Part shown: positions 47,523 through 58,139 of the stretch, one piece after another
Numbering within the stretch: position 1 is the stretch's first letter
Layout of the letters: the number at the start of each line of letters is the position of its first letter
Assembly (NCBI RefSeq): GCF_036850765.1
Contig: NC_089490.1
Span: 102,288,074 to 102,352,073, forward strand
Direction: 5' to 3'
Source of the DNA: Saccopteryx bilineata
Lineage: Eukaryota > Chordata > Mammalia > Chiroptera > Emballonuridae
Length of the DNA: 64,000 nucleotides
Position numbers and translations under genes: made by a program
Notes under the pieces: model-generated
Databases searched by the model: none
Told to the model about the DNA's origin: nothing
The model's input: the letters and a program-made list of their open reading frames with translations, nothing else

Positions 47523-48219
47523 TGTAAAGCCAGGAGCGGTGGCCATCATCATAGCTGCCCGGCCGATGCAGGTTCGCATTGGATTCGGACAGTCAGTAAA
47601 GAAACAACAGAGCCAAAAACTGGTGGGCCATCATCTTTAATCCTAGTTTGCACCCAGCGGGCAAGTAAAAACACACACTGGGCTCCAAAACCCACTCATT
47701 CAGCGCTCACAAAGCTACTGACTTATCCGAGTTTCCTAGAATCAAAGGTTTCTAGCTCACCAGTCTCATTCTCTTTTGTTCCCCATCTCCTTCTCTCTGC
47801 ACAAACTCTAGCTTCTCCTTTAGCACTCCGCCGTCTTGACTGCCTCTTTCCTGGCCTCCTCCATGTGGCCTTTCTCTGCTCTCCTCTCTGCTCTCTCCTC
47901 TAATGTTAATCTTAGGAACCGAGAGAGCAAGCTCCCTGTCTGCCCCACTTTATAGTGTAGATTCATAACCTTTAATCCAATATACAAAATAAGGATGTCT
48001 CTAATACAAAGTCACTTTTCTGAGGCATGATGGGATTGCACCACCCCACATCATAAAGGGTGGGAAAAGCTTAGTCCTAAAACCAAGCCCCAGGCTACAA
48101 GGATCCTGCCTGCCCACAGCCCACCCCCAACACACATTAATATCACCTGGGTGATGGGCTTCCATGTGGACAGTGCCATCTTTAACAAAGTGAGCATAAT
48201 ATATTTTATTTGCCCAACA
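47523..48219 (-). mobile_element. Solo LTR of an endogenous retrovirus
   Basis: About 697 bp with TG...CA ends (minus-strand start TGTTGGGCAAATAAA, end CTGGCTTTACA). On the minus strand a TATA box (CTATAAAGTGGGG, about 47944-47956) precedes a CT/GA-rich R-like region and an ATTAAA signal near 47637. Flanks atgtc and atgtt are close but not identical. There are no internal viral genes, so this is a solo LTR left by recombination. The family is unassigned. Confidence 0.7.
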
Positions 48220-48305
48220 ATGTTCCATAAGTTATTTGAGCAATTTCCTGCTAATGCACACTTAATGTTTTTACATTATATTAATGTCTCTAATGTATGT
48301 TTTCC

Positions 48306-48457
48306 ATAGACTCTTTTTTTTTTAAGAGAGAAGTGTGTGTGGGGGGAGACAGAGATAGGAAATTGATCTGTTCTGTATGTGGCCTGATCAGGAATTGAAC
48401 CAACAACCTCTGAGCTTTGGGTTGATGCTATACCTAACAAAGTTATCCAGTCAGGGT
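48306..48457 (-). repeat. SINE family D, old
   Basis: Minus strand: tttttttttaagagagaag, ggcctgatcaggaattgaacc, and degenerate head complement aacaaagttatccagtcaggg. Confidence 0.7.
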
Positions 48458-48516
48458 TTAACATAGATAGAGCCTTTTGGTCTGTCATATATAAAGTCAT
48501 ACTGATTTTAAGTTCT

Positions 48517-48835
48517 TTTTTTTTTCTTCTTTTTTATACAGAGAGAGGGATAGATAGGGATAGACAGGAACAGAGAGAGATGAGAAGCATCAATCATCAG
48601 TTTTTCGTTGCGACACCTTAGTTGTTCATTGACTGCTTTCTCATATGTGCCTTGACCTTGGGCCTTCAGCAGACCGAGTAGCTCCTTGCTTGAGCCAGCG
48701 ACCTTGGGTCCAAGCTGGTGAGCTTCGCTCAAACCAGATGAGCCCGCGCTCAAGCTGGCGACCTCAGGGTCTCTAACCAGGGTCCTCCACATCCCAGTCC
48801 AACTCTCTATCCACTCTGCCACTGCCTTGTCAGGT
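48517..48835 (-). repeat. SINE family C
   Basis: Minus strand: poly(T) left end, ttgttcattgactgctttctcatatgtgccttgacc, repeated caagctgg(t/c)ga units, and head complement cactgccttgtcagg at 48820-48835. Confidence 0.9.
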
Positions 48836-48989
48836 GGAAACTGCCTTTCTCAAAAATGGATACACCACAAATTTATTTCATTATTGTTTCATACTCCTTT
48901 TAATAGAAATGCAACATTTAATTATATTTAGGAGTAATTCCAGCACTAATTTTAGCACTGATTTCTAAATAGACGTAGAAGAAATGAAG

Positions 48990-49650
48990 TCTGTTATTGC
49001 CCTCCTCCCCAGGACCTTATTTTTAGAAGTATAGAGTATAGTAAAATGGAAGCATATGGTGCTGTATGACCTAAATGGAGGAGGGGGTTCAAGGATGCTT
49101 TTTGAACTTTAATTGACTCTGAAGGATAGGTAGGAGTGAGTCTAGAAGAAGAGGAAGGAGAGCGTGTTCCATGTAGGTGGGTCAGCTTGTACAAAGATCC
49201 AGAAATGGGAGAGCATGGTGCTCAAAGGGTCTAAAAGAAATTCAGTATAGCTGGAAGGTAAGAATCAAGAGATGAGACTAGGAGGGATTTCTGGAAGGCT
49301 TTCTTTAGCTGTGTTGAGGAGTTGGGCCTTTCTCCTAAAGCAGTTTGAAGCAGGAGGGTATTAACTGGTCCTCAGGTGGAAGTTTGTGAAGATCCCTCTG
49401 GCTGCAGTACATGAAGAAAGGTTGTCTGGTTGGAGACTGTTTCAGTAAACTTGGAGAAGAATGATGGTAGCTTGAACTAGAGGAGTGGCTGCAGGTATTG
49501 GAGAGAAAATTTAGAGGTAGAAACAAGACATGGCCATTGATTGTTTTGGCTGAGATACAGTAGGGACCTGGGGAGGAGGAGGTAGAGGTGTGTACGAGGA
49601 AGGAATCAAGGGTGACCTCGAAACTTGCTGAATCTTGGTGTCATTTCCTG
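48990..49650. repeat. Ancient interspersed repeat, family not named
   Basis: Longest copy of the unnamed family: tttctggaaggctttctttagctg, gaggagttgggcctttctcc, gaagatccctctggctgcagtac, ggttggagactgtttcag and ggaatcaagggtgacctcgaa, in order. Confidence 0.55.
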
Positions 49651-49736
49651 AGATACTAAATATGGAAACCTTTGTAAATATTTAAATGAGTGAATGAATG
49701 TATAAATGGTCTTAAGTGTACAAAGACAGGGCTTTT

Positions 49737-51837
49737 TTTTTTTTTTATAATTTTATTTTTTTAATGGGGTGACATCAATAAATCAGGATACATATATTCA
49801 AAGATAACAAGTCCAGGTTATCTTGTCGTTCAATTATGTTGCATACCCACCACCCAAAGTCAGATTGTCCTCTGTCACCTTCTATCTTGTTTTCTTTGTG
49901 CCCCTCCCCACCCCCTATCCCTCTCCCATTCCCCCCTCCCCCCCCGTAACCACCACACTCTTGTCAATGTCTCTTAGTTTCAGTATTATGTCCCACCTAC
50001 GTATGGAATAATACAGTTCCTGTTTTTTTCTGATTTACTTATTTCGCTTCGTATCATGTTATCAAGATCCCACCATTTTGCTGTAAATGTTCCGATGTCA
50101 TCATTTCTTATGGCTGAGTAGTATTCCATAGTGTATATGTGCCACATCTTCTTTATCCAGTCATCTATTGATGGGCTTTTTGGTTGTTTCCATGTCCTGG
50201 CCACTGTGAACAATGCTGCAATAAACATGGGGCTGCATGTGTCTTTATGTATCAATGTTTCTGAGTTTTGGGGATATATACCCAGTAGAGGGATTGCTGG
50301 GTCATAAGGTAGTTCTATTTTCAGTTTTTTGAGGAACCACCATACTTTCTTCCATAATGGTTGTATTACTTTACATTCCCACCAACAGTGTATGAGGGTT
50401 CCTTTTTCTCCACAGCCTCTCCAACATTTGCTATTACCTGACTTGCTAATAACAGCTAATCAAACAGGTGTGAGGTGGTATCTCATTGCCGTTTTGATTT
50501 GCATTTCTCTAATAGCTAAAGAAGATGAGCATCTTTTCATATATCTGTTGGCCATTTGTATTTCTTCCTGGGAGAAGTGTCTATTCATATCCTCTTCCCA
50601 TTTTTTTATTGGATTGTTTGTTTGTTTGTTGTTGAGTTTTATGAGTTCTTTGTATATTTTGGATATTAGGCCCTTATCTGAGCTGTTGTTTGAAAATATC
50701 ATTTCCCATTTAGTTGGCTTTCTGTTTATTTTGTTATCAGTTTCTCTTGCTGAGCAAAAACTTCTTAGTCTGATGTAGTCCCATTCATTAATTTTTGCCT
50801 TCACTTCTCTTGCCATTGGAGTCAAATTCATAAAATGCTCTTTAAAACCCAGGTCCATGAGTTGAGTACCTATGTCTTCTTCTATGTACTTAATTGTTTC
50901 AGGTCTTATGTTTAGATCTTTGATCCATTTTGAGTTAATTTTTGTACAGGGAGAGAGACTGTAGTCCAGTTTCATTCTTTTGCATGTGGCTTTCCAGTTT
51001 TCCCAGCACCATTTATTGAAGAGGCTTTCTTTTCTCCATTGTGTGTTGTTGGCCCCTTTATCAAAAATTATTTGACTATATATATGTGGTTTTATTTCTG
51101 GACTTTCTATTCTGTTCCATTGGTCTGAGTGTCTATTTTTCTGCCAATACCATGCTGTTTTGATTGTCGTGGCCCTATAATAGAGTTTGAAGTCAGGTAT
51201 TGTTATGCCCCCAGCTTCATTCTTTTTCTTTAGGATTGCTTTGGCTATTTGGGGTTTTTTATAGTTCCATATAAATCTGATGATTTTTTGCTCTATTTCT
51301 TTAAAAAACGTCATTGGAAGTTTGATGGGAATTGCATTAAATTTGTATATTGCTTTGGGTAATATAGCCATCTTGATTATATTTATTCTTCCTAGCCAAG
51401 AACAAGGTATATTCTTCCATCTCATTATATCTTTTTCGATTTCCCTTAACAATGGTTTATAGTTTTCATTATATAAGTCCTTTACATTCTTTGTTATGTT
51501 TATTCCTAAGTATTTTATTTTTTTTGTTGCAATCGTGAAGGGGATTATTCTTTTGAGTTCCTTCTCAGTTGTTTCATTGTTGGCATATAGAAAGGCTATT
51601 GACTTCTGTATGTTAATTTTGTATCCTGCGACCTTACTGTATTGGCTTATTGTTTCTAGTAGTCTTTTTGTGGATTCTTTGGGGTTTTCGATGTATAGGA
51701 TCATATCATCTGCAAAAAGTGATACCTTTACTTCTTCTTTTCCGATATGGATGCCTTTTATTTCTTTGTCTTGTCTGATTGCTCTGGCTAGAACCTCTAG
51801 TCCCACATTAAATAAGAGTGGAGAGAGTGGACAACCC
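49737..51837 (-). mobile_element. 5'-truncated LINE-1, recent insertion
   Basis: A 14-bp target duplication aagacagggctttt at 49723-49736 and 51838-51851 brackets a minus-strand L1 with its poly(A) on the left. It is truncated inside the reverse-transcriptase domain. The 3' UTR contains a C-rich block (49895-49945). The clean duplication and nearly intact frame indicate a recent insertion in the GAS2L3 intron, antisense to the gene. Confidence 0.95.
49986..51836 (-). pseudogene. L1 ORF2 C-terminal part (one stop codon)
   Basis: The frame begins within the reverse transcriptase ([10 protein letters not shown]) and contains the catalytic FADD motif. It continues through the thumb and C-terminal domain to YSAIRNDDIGTFTAKWWD and a natural stop at 49986. 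The only break is an in-frame TGA at 50460-50462, after MRYHLTPV. The residue is probably Arg in the ancestor (CGA to TGA at a CpG). The frame is the same on both sides, so about 616 codons are otherwise continuous. It lacks ORF1, the endonuclease and the N-terminal part of the reverse transcriptase, so it cannot move on its own. Confidence 0.93.
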
Positions 51838-51924
51838 AAGACAGGGCTTTTGATGGTGATGATGGTCGTGATAATAGCAAACACATAAACTTACTTACAA
51901 TGGGTTTTGCCTATAAATTTTGCA

Positions 51925-52010
51925 TCTTTAAAAAATTTTTTTTTTAAATTTTTATTTTAAATTTATTGTGTTGACATGGTTTTAAGTGTCCCACTCAATA
52001 TAATACCGTC
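51925..52010 (-). repeat. Short old L1 3' end
   Basis: tttttaaatttttattttaaatttattgtgttgacatggttttaag resembles the antisense 3' terminus of an older L1. Confidence 0.4.
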
Positions 52011-52169
52011 TACTGCATCTTTTTATTGTTTAAGTATAAAATTGGTGCCCTTTTCCTGATTATTTCAATATGTTGGACTCACTGATACATATTGCTTTCT
52101 CTAGGTTAAGTCGTGTCTTGACCTCTGGGCAAATCTTACTTTTTTACTTCACGAGTATATAAATTTCCT

Positions 52170-52645
52170 TTTACGACTAGCACATCTAACCACAAACATG
52201 GCAGTTTAAAACAACACATATTTCTTATCTTACATTTGGGAAAACAAAAATGGGAAATGAGCTAACAAAGAGATGCTGGTCAGGCTGTGTCGCTTGTGGA
52301 GGCTCCGGCAGTGAGTCTGCTTCTTTCCGTTCTCCAGTTTCTAGAGGGCAGCTGCGTTCCCGGGCCTCCTCCCTCTTCAGACGCTGCCGTGTAACCACTC
52401 AGACCTGCCCTGCCTCTGCCTCCCGCTTCCTGCTTCTGTTCTCACATCGCCGTCCCTGACCCGGACCTTCCTGTGTCCCTACTACACCCACTCTTGTGCT
52501 TCCATTGGGCCCACCAGGATCAGCTCCCATTCTACGGTCCTTGACTCAATCTGCAAGGCCCGTTTGTGCATGGAGGTAGTATATTCACAGGTTCTGGGGA
52601 TTAGGACACAGACGTCTTTGGGGTCCCTTATTCTATCTGCCACAA
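52170..52645 (+). repeat. Ancient mammalian repeat (MER/LTR type)
   Basis: The order cagtttaaaacaacacatatttcttatcttaca...tggaggctccggcag...gtttctagagggcagctgcgttcc...tgggcccaccaggat...atattcacaggttctggggattaggacacagacgtctttggggtccc...ctgccaca is a familiar old mammalian repeat. The family is not named here. Confidence 0.55.
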
Positions 52646-52926
52646 ATGGTGTTAAACTGTAATGAAAATGGCCCGTTCACTGGGGCAGTCATGTGAATTC
52701 CCGAGTAGCGCATGGTCCCCAGAATCCTTGCCTCTGGGCACAGCTACTCTGTCCTGTTCACGTAGACCCTCTCACTACACCCCAGCCTTAGTAATCTTTT
52801 TCTCAGGGATTCCCCTGGTATGTCAGGCAGCTCACTTAAACTGCTGGTATTTTGACCTGCAAGCACACTACCTACTTCCCCTTGGACATACTGGGTGAGA
52901 GGCAAAAGAATTCATCAATTGAATTA

Positions 52927-52949
52927 CAATAATAATAATAATAATAATA
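52927..52949. repeat. (AAT)n microsatellite
   Basis: Seven to eight AAT units. Confidence 0.85.
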
Positions 52950-53589
52950 CTAAAAAAGGTCTCCCTTCAGACCCTTGTCTACCATATGGCTGTTCCAGGC
53001 TTTGCTGTCACCTTTCTTTATAGCAGAACCACTGTGGAAAAGGAAGATAACCCAGTTTTCCTAGAGATTTTCACATTTCTCCTACCAAAAGTGTTTCCTA
53101 AACTTTAGGCTTGAATACTTCTATCAACACTATTTCCAGCAGTAATCCAAAAATTATAGTAAATTTGGCCAAGCAATATGCAGAACTAGCTCAAAGTAGT
53201 ATAAAATATAAAACATTGTAAAGATAAGTTATTGGGAGGAATGCTGTGTGTCTTCAAAAGCTAAAGAGCTAATTAATTCAGGCCGATCCGGAAGGGCTTC
53301 TGGGAAGAAGTACATTAAAAATGTTATAATCCTGGATCAGCTGAGAAAATGAGGAATCTCTTCAGCTATCCTTCTGTTTCCTTTGCTGATTCTTTCTCTC
53401 ATGTCTAAATTTTGGATTTTCACAGAACTTGTTCTTAGCCCCTGACTGCTTTCTTCATTTCTTTCTCAGGTGATCTCATTCTTTCCAGTGGCTTTAAAAC
53501 CCCCCAGTATTTGCTGACAGTTTCTATCTCCGCCTGAATGTTCTCTTTAGTTCTAGATTAGTATTTCCAACTGCCAAGCTGACAGTGCC
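52950..53589 (+). other. GAS2L3 intron, nothing recognised
   Basis: No exon or repeat recognised. Confidence 0.35.
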
Positions 53590-55103
53590 ACTTGGATGTC
53601 TTTAGCGACTTCTCCAATTGAACATGACCAGAACAGCACTTTTGACCTCCCAATGCTGTGTTCCCTGCTTCAGTCTGTTCATATTCCCATTGTCCTCATC
53701 TCAGTAAATGCTGCCACGGTCTATTTGCTCAGTTGCTTAAGCTGGAAACCTTGGAGTCATTCTTACACGTCACTCTGCCCTTACGCCTGTCTGCTTCACC
53801 CCTCCATCTCTAACCTGTACCAGGTCTCTCTTCTCACTCCCGAATAGATTTCAGGCCCACTCCTCCTCTCCGGTGGAGACACTGTTGGCATTCTGGCTCA
53901 GTCAGCATCTCTTGTCACTGAGCTACTGCAGTGAATTCCTAACTCTTGCCCTTCCAGGCTTCTGCCCATCTCATTCCTAGATGCTCTGTTTCTTTTGTTC
54001 TGTTTGTACCTGCTCTTTCTCCTTCTCTCATTGCCTCCCCTTCTTCTTTCCCCACATCCCCACGCGCCCCTCCTTTGCCTTCCTGTCCCTCTTTTCTCTC
54101 TTACACCCATCACTATTTCACTCTCAGGTTTCTCTCTCCCCCTCAGAGAGCTCTTTTATACCGAGTCAGATTGTTTCTCCTTTGTTTAAAACTCTTCATG
54201 GCTTTCTGTCATACTTAAAATATATAGTGATCTACTTTCCTCAGCATGGTGTTGTGTGATGGGGTTACTGCTTAAGTTTTCACCCCTGTCCTAAACCACA
54301 CATTCTCCATGCTTCAGCCATACTGGCTCCTTTTAGTTCTAGGAATGCAGCAAACTCCTCCTCTGTCCAGTCCTTGCAAAACAAACAAAAAAAGCTCTAT
54401 ACATAAAACTCCCTTTTCATCTCTCGGACTAATTCCTACCGTTCTTCAATTCGTGATTCTCCTCCAGCAAAACCATTTCTAACCACTCAATCTAAGTCTA
54501 AAGTAGGCCCCTGATGCTTCTGTTTCTGTTCTTTACTTCCAAGCAGTGATCATGATTTAAGATTGCATATTCATTTGTGTATTCACTATATACACAAGTG
54601 AATTATTAGCTCTGTAAGAGCAGTTACATGTCTGGTGTGTACATCACTGTGTGTCTTTTTTTTTCTTTTTATTTATTTTTTTTGTATTTTTCTGAAGTTG
54701 GAAACGGAGGCAGTCAGGCAGATTCCCGCACGCGCCCGACCGGGATCTACCCGCATGCCCACCAGGGGGCGATGCTCTGCCTATCTTGGGGCGTCGCTCG
54801 GCTGCAATCAGAGCCATTCTAGTGCCTGAGGCAGAGGCCACCAAGCCATCCTCAGCGCCCGGGCCAACTTTGCTCCAGTGGAGCTTTGGCTGTGGGAGGG
54901 GAAGAGAGAGACAGAGGAAGGAGAGGGGGAGGGGTAAAGAAGCAGATGGGCACTTCTCCTGTGTGCCCTGGCCGGGAATTGAACCTGGGACTCCCACACG
55001 CCAGGCCGATGCTCTACCACTGAGCCAACCGGCCAGGGCCTCTTTCTTGTGTACTAAGTTCAGTAAAGAGTGTGAGTAAATGCTTGTTGAATGAATGAAT
55101 GAG
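53590..55103 (+). repeat. LINE L2 with SINE insertion
   Basis: Left part: aaaactcttcatggctttctgtcatac, cacattctccatgcttcagccatactggctcc, attattagctctgtaagagcagttacatgtc. The right end at 55060-55103 (gtgagtaaatgcttgttgaatgaatgaatgag) is the L2 terminus. The SINE at 54654-55038 separates them. The far left part could be another repeat. Confidence 0.65.
54654..55038 (-). repeat. SINE family A
   Basis: Minus-strand copy with T-rich left end, CCACCAGGGGGCGATGCTCTG block (single), and head complement at 54960-55038. Confidence 0.92.
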
Positions 55104-55235
55104 TGTACCCCACATGAAAAAGCATGCATTTTGAACAGTGATAGAGCCACAGAAATGAGCAAACCTGACAGGGAGGGGAGAAGTGAGACAGGCTGAATGG
55201 AATAGAGCACCCATCAGATAAATTACTGAAGACAT

Positions 55236-55570
55236 TTTTTTTTTTTTCTAGTAAGAGAGAGAGAGACAGACAGGCAGACACAGACAGGCAGAAAGGGAGA
55301 GATGAGAAGCATTAATTATTCCTTGCTGCACCTTAGTTTTTCATTGATTGCTTTCTAATATGTGCCTTGACTGGGGGGCTATAGCAGAGTGAGTGACCCC
55401 TTGCTGAAGCCAATGACCTTGGACTCAAACCAGTGACCTTTGGGCTCAAGCCATGACCATGGGGTCATGTCTATGATCCCACGCTCAAGCTGGCGACTTT
55501 GGGGTTTCAAACCTGGGTCCTCAGCATCTCGGGCTGATGCTCTATCCATTGCACCGCTGTCTTGTCAAGC
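55236..55570 (-). repeat. SINE family C
   Basis: Minus strand: poly(T), GA/CAGA tract, tttcattgattgctttctaatatgtgccttgact, several agtgacc(t/c) units, and head complement gcaccgctgtcttgtcaagc. Related flanks actgaagacattttt / actaaagacttttat. Confidence 0.88.
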
Positions 55571-55806
55571 ACTAAAGACTTTTATTCTAGCGAGAGAATT
55601 ATATGTCACAAATTCTTATCTCAGTATCCTCCCAAATATGATGTGAATGTTTTAAAACTCTTAATTTTATTTGTACCCATACTTGTTTTATGTTAGTAAA
55701 AGAAGCTTTACAAATTACATGTTATGATTTCTGAGCATTATTTTATTATCTTTTTAGTTTGATAAATTATAATAAGTGAACTATACTTATGTCTTACCAT
55801 AGTATA

Positions 55807-56407
55807 CAGTGTGTCTGTAAAGTCATGGTGCACTTTTGACTGGTCACAGGAAAGCAACAAAAGGCGATAGAAATGTGAAATCTGCACCAAATAAAAGGAA
55901 AACCCTCCCAGTTTCTGTAGGATGATGTGGCAGCATGTGCGCATGCACAGATGATGATGTAACGCCGTGTATACAGCGGAGCAGCCCACGGTCATGCCAG
56001 TCGAGATGTGGACGGTACAGAGGAAAGTTCAGTGTGTTCTGTGGCTTGCTAAATTCAAATCCGTGACCAAAGTGCAACGTGAATATCTATCGGCGTGTTT
56101 ATAACGAAGCACCACCACATAGGAATAACATTACTCGGTGGGATAAGCAGTTGAAGGAAACCGGCAGTTTGGTGGAGAAACCCCGTTCTGGTAGGCCATC
56201 AGTCAGTGACGAGTCTGTAGAGGCTATATGGGATAGCTACCTAAGGAGCCCTAAAAAATCTGTGCGTGAGCCTACATCGAACTGCACTGAATAGGTATGA
56301 AACTGGGAGAGTTTTCCTTTTATTTGGTGCAGATTTCACATTTCTATCATCTTTTGTTGCTTTCCTGTGACCGGTCAAAAGTGCACCATGACTTTGCGGA
56401 CACACAG
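55807..56407 (+). mobile_element. Mariner-derived element with long inverted ends
   Basis: The 601-bp element is bounded by TA on both sides (55805-55806 and 56408-56409). Its ends are inverted repeats of about 110 bp with few mismatches, from GTGTGTCTGTAAAGTCATGG at the left to the complement of GTGTGTCCGCAAAGTCATGG at the right. The middle keeps only the N-terminal helix-turn-helix part of a mariner-type transposase; the catalytic part is deleted. It is non-autonomous. Confidence 0.92.
56079..56294 (+). pseudogene. Mariner transposase N-terminal remnant
   Basis: The open frame includes NITRWDKQLKETGSLVEKPR and SGRPSVSDESVEAI, the second helix-turn-helix and GRP(R)-type linker seen in mariner-family transposases. 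It ends after about 70 residues with no DD(D/E) domain. The upstream part (LAKFKSVTKVQREY-like, about 56050) is out of frame. Confidence 0.85.
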
Positions 56408-56429
56408 TAGTATAGAACTATACTTACGT

Positions 56430-56660
56430 CTCACCATAAAATAACAACTCATTTGTTAAGTGCTAGCGATATGTCAGGTACTTTATTTGTATCATCTCAT
56501 TTAATCATTTCAACAGCCATACAAGGGAGGAGGTGGTATCCCATTTTACAGATGAGAACAATGAGGCTTGGAGACGTTAACTATTCCAAGGTCATATAGT
56601 TAATATTTGCTTAAGCTGGAATTCACACCAGATGGTTTTGCTGCTTTCTACTACCACACT
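56430..56660 (-). repeat. MIR core fragment
   Basis: ttgttaagtgctagcgatatgtcaggtactttatttgtatcatctcatttaatc...cccattttacagatgagaacaatgaggcttggaga...aaggtcatatagttaat is the MIR core. The strand is uncertain. Confidence 0.7.
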
Positions 56661-56889
56661 GGTGTCTCTATGGTGAGTTATTTTGGTACACATAAAAATA
56701 TATGAAATATGTTTGGTATGTATATAGCATTTCTATTTTCTTTATTAGACAGTTAGGAAATATTTAACTGAAAATGTTAAAGCTGAGAAAGTTTTTTTCT
56801 GAACAAATCAGGGAAAGCATTAAAAAATTATAAAGGTTTTTGACATTCAGAAAGGCATAAAATAACATCTGTGTTACCACTTATCTTGA

Positions 56890-57660
56890 AATAAAGTCTC
56901 ATCACCACTGTTGAAGGGCCTCTGCGCGTTCCTCCCGCCCCTCAGGGGAACACTGCTCAGCACTGGCCTTCATCATCCCCAGGCAGCTCACGGTCTTGGC
57001 AGTCTGGTGGCCAAGTGCTGAATGTTTATGTGTTGCAGTGGTGTTGTTACTATTTTTCTTAAGAAACTTACCATTGTCTGCTTTTTATCTTTTTTTTTTT
57101 TTTTGCCATTCTTTTCTAAATTGTCTCCAGATTTGTACCAGAACTGAGTCATGGCACCTTGTGCTTGCTGCACCGTATCTGATCATGTGGGTGAGGAGCG
57201 AAAATGGACTCAGTTTCAGAGCCTACAGCTGTGGGACAAAGGCTGAGTGCACAGGCTGGCATTTCTTCCATCATGATCTGAAATCAGCCTACCACAAAGA
57301 ACCCTTAGGACCTCGTGAAACTTTTAAATTAAGACGGGTGGGTTAGACCCAAATCCAGTATGAGTTTCAGGTAGATGAGCACTTTCTGTGTTTCCAACAT
57401 TAGCCACAGGTTTAAAATTCAAGTGCAGTTGTCCTCACTTAACGCTGTCTGCGGAAGCTGCTTGTCTTGTGAAAGATTCCGAGGGGTCAGAGTGTAGTTT
57501 GACTTGGTCTCATGAGAGGTCCCCCCCCCCCAAAGCTAAGGGAAAGGACTTCCTCAAGTTGGCAAAGACTAGAAGGAATTTCTCCAAAAAGACAGACAAA
57601 AAACAGAAACAAAATAAAGCCAATAAATTGCTAATTAATATGTAGCTTCAAAAATGAAGT
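56890..57660 (+). other. Unassigned, moderately GC-rich segment
   Basis: No repeat family recognised. A short open frame at 57151 begins MAPCACCTVSDHVGEERKW and stops after about 23 codons. An AATAAA lies at 57613-57618 and a C11 run at 57523-57533. Possibly an alternative 5' UTR exon, an old pseudogene fragment or conserved non-coding DNA. Confidence 0.3.
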
Positions 57661-58139
57661 GTTGCTGATTGGTTTATGGGAAAAACTAGAGACCAAGACT
57701 TTCAGGGAAGCTAGGGAAGAAGAAAATAGGTAATAAAATGAGAGGTGCTATCAAGAATTAGGATTGTGATGCAGGTTGAGGACTGAGGCTAACTATAGTA
57801 AATATGTTACACGTGTGATTAAATGCCAGAGACACAAAAATAGTTTATAAAGAGAATAGTGAATGACTAGAAGATATAAATTACTGGCTCTCAGTATCTG
57901 GGACGCAGTGAGTGCCCATGAATTATTTGATGATTCACTGGCACTTTTATAAATTTCATCAGTTTATAAAAGTTTTCTTATAGAAGCTTATATTTGTGTA
58001 CATAATAGTTTTTATACATGAAGGTATGTTATAAGGTATTTACCTGAGTACTTATCTGAGTTGTTTTATTAAGGAATTTTTTTTCAAAGTTAATTCAGAT
58101 GTTTTTCTTTTTGTCATCATAAAAGTAGTTTTTCCATCA

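Noticed and set aside
57151..57222. Short frame MAPCACCTVSDHVG... as a small protein gene
   Set aside because: It stops after about 23 codons and has no recognisable family or supporting splice structure.
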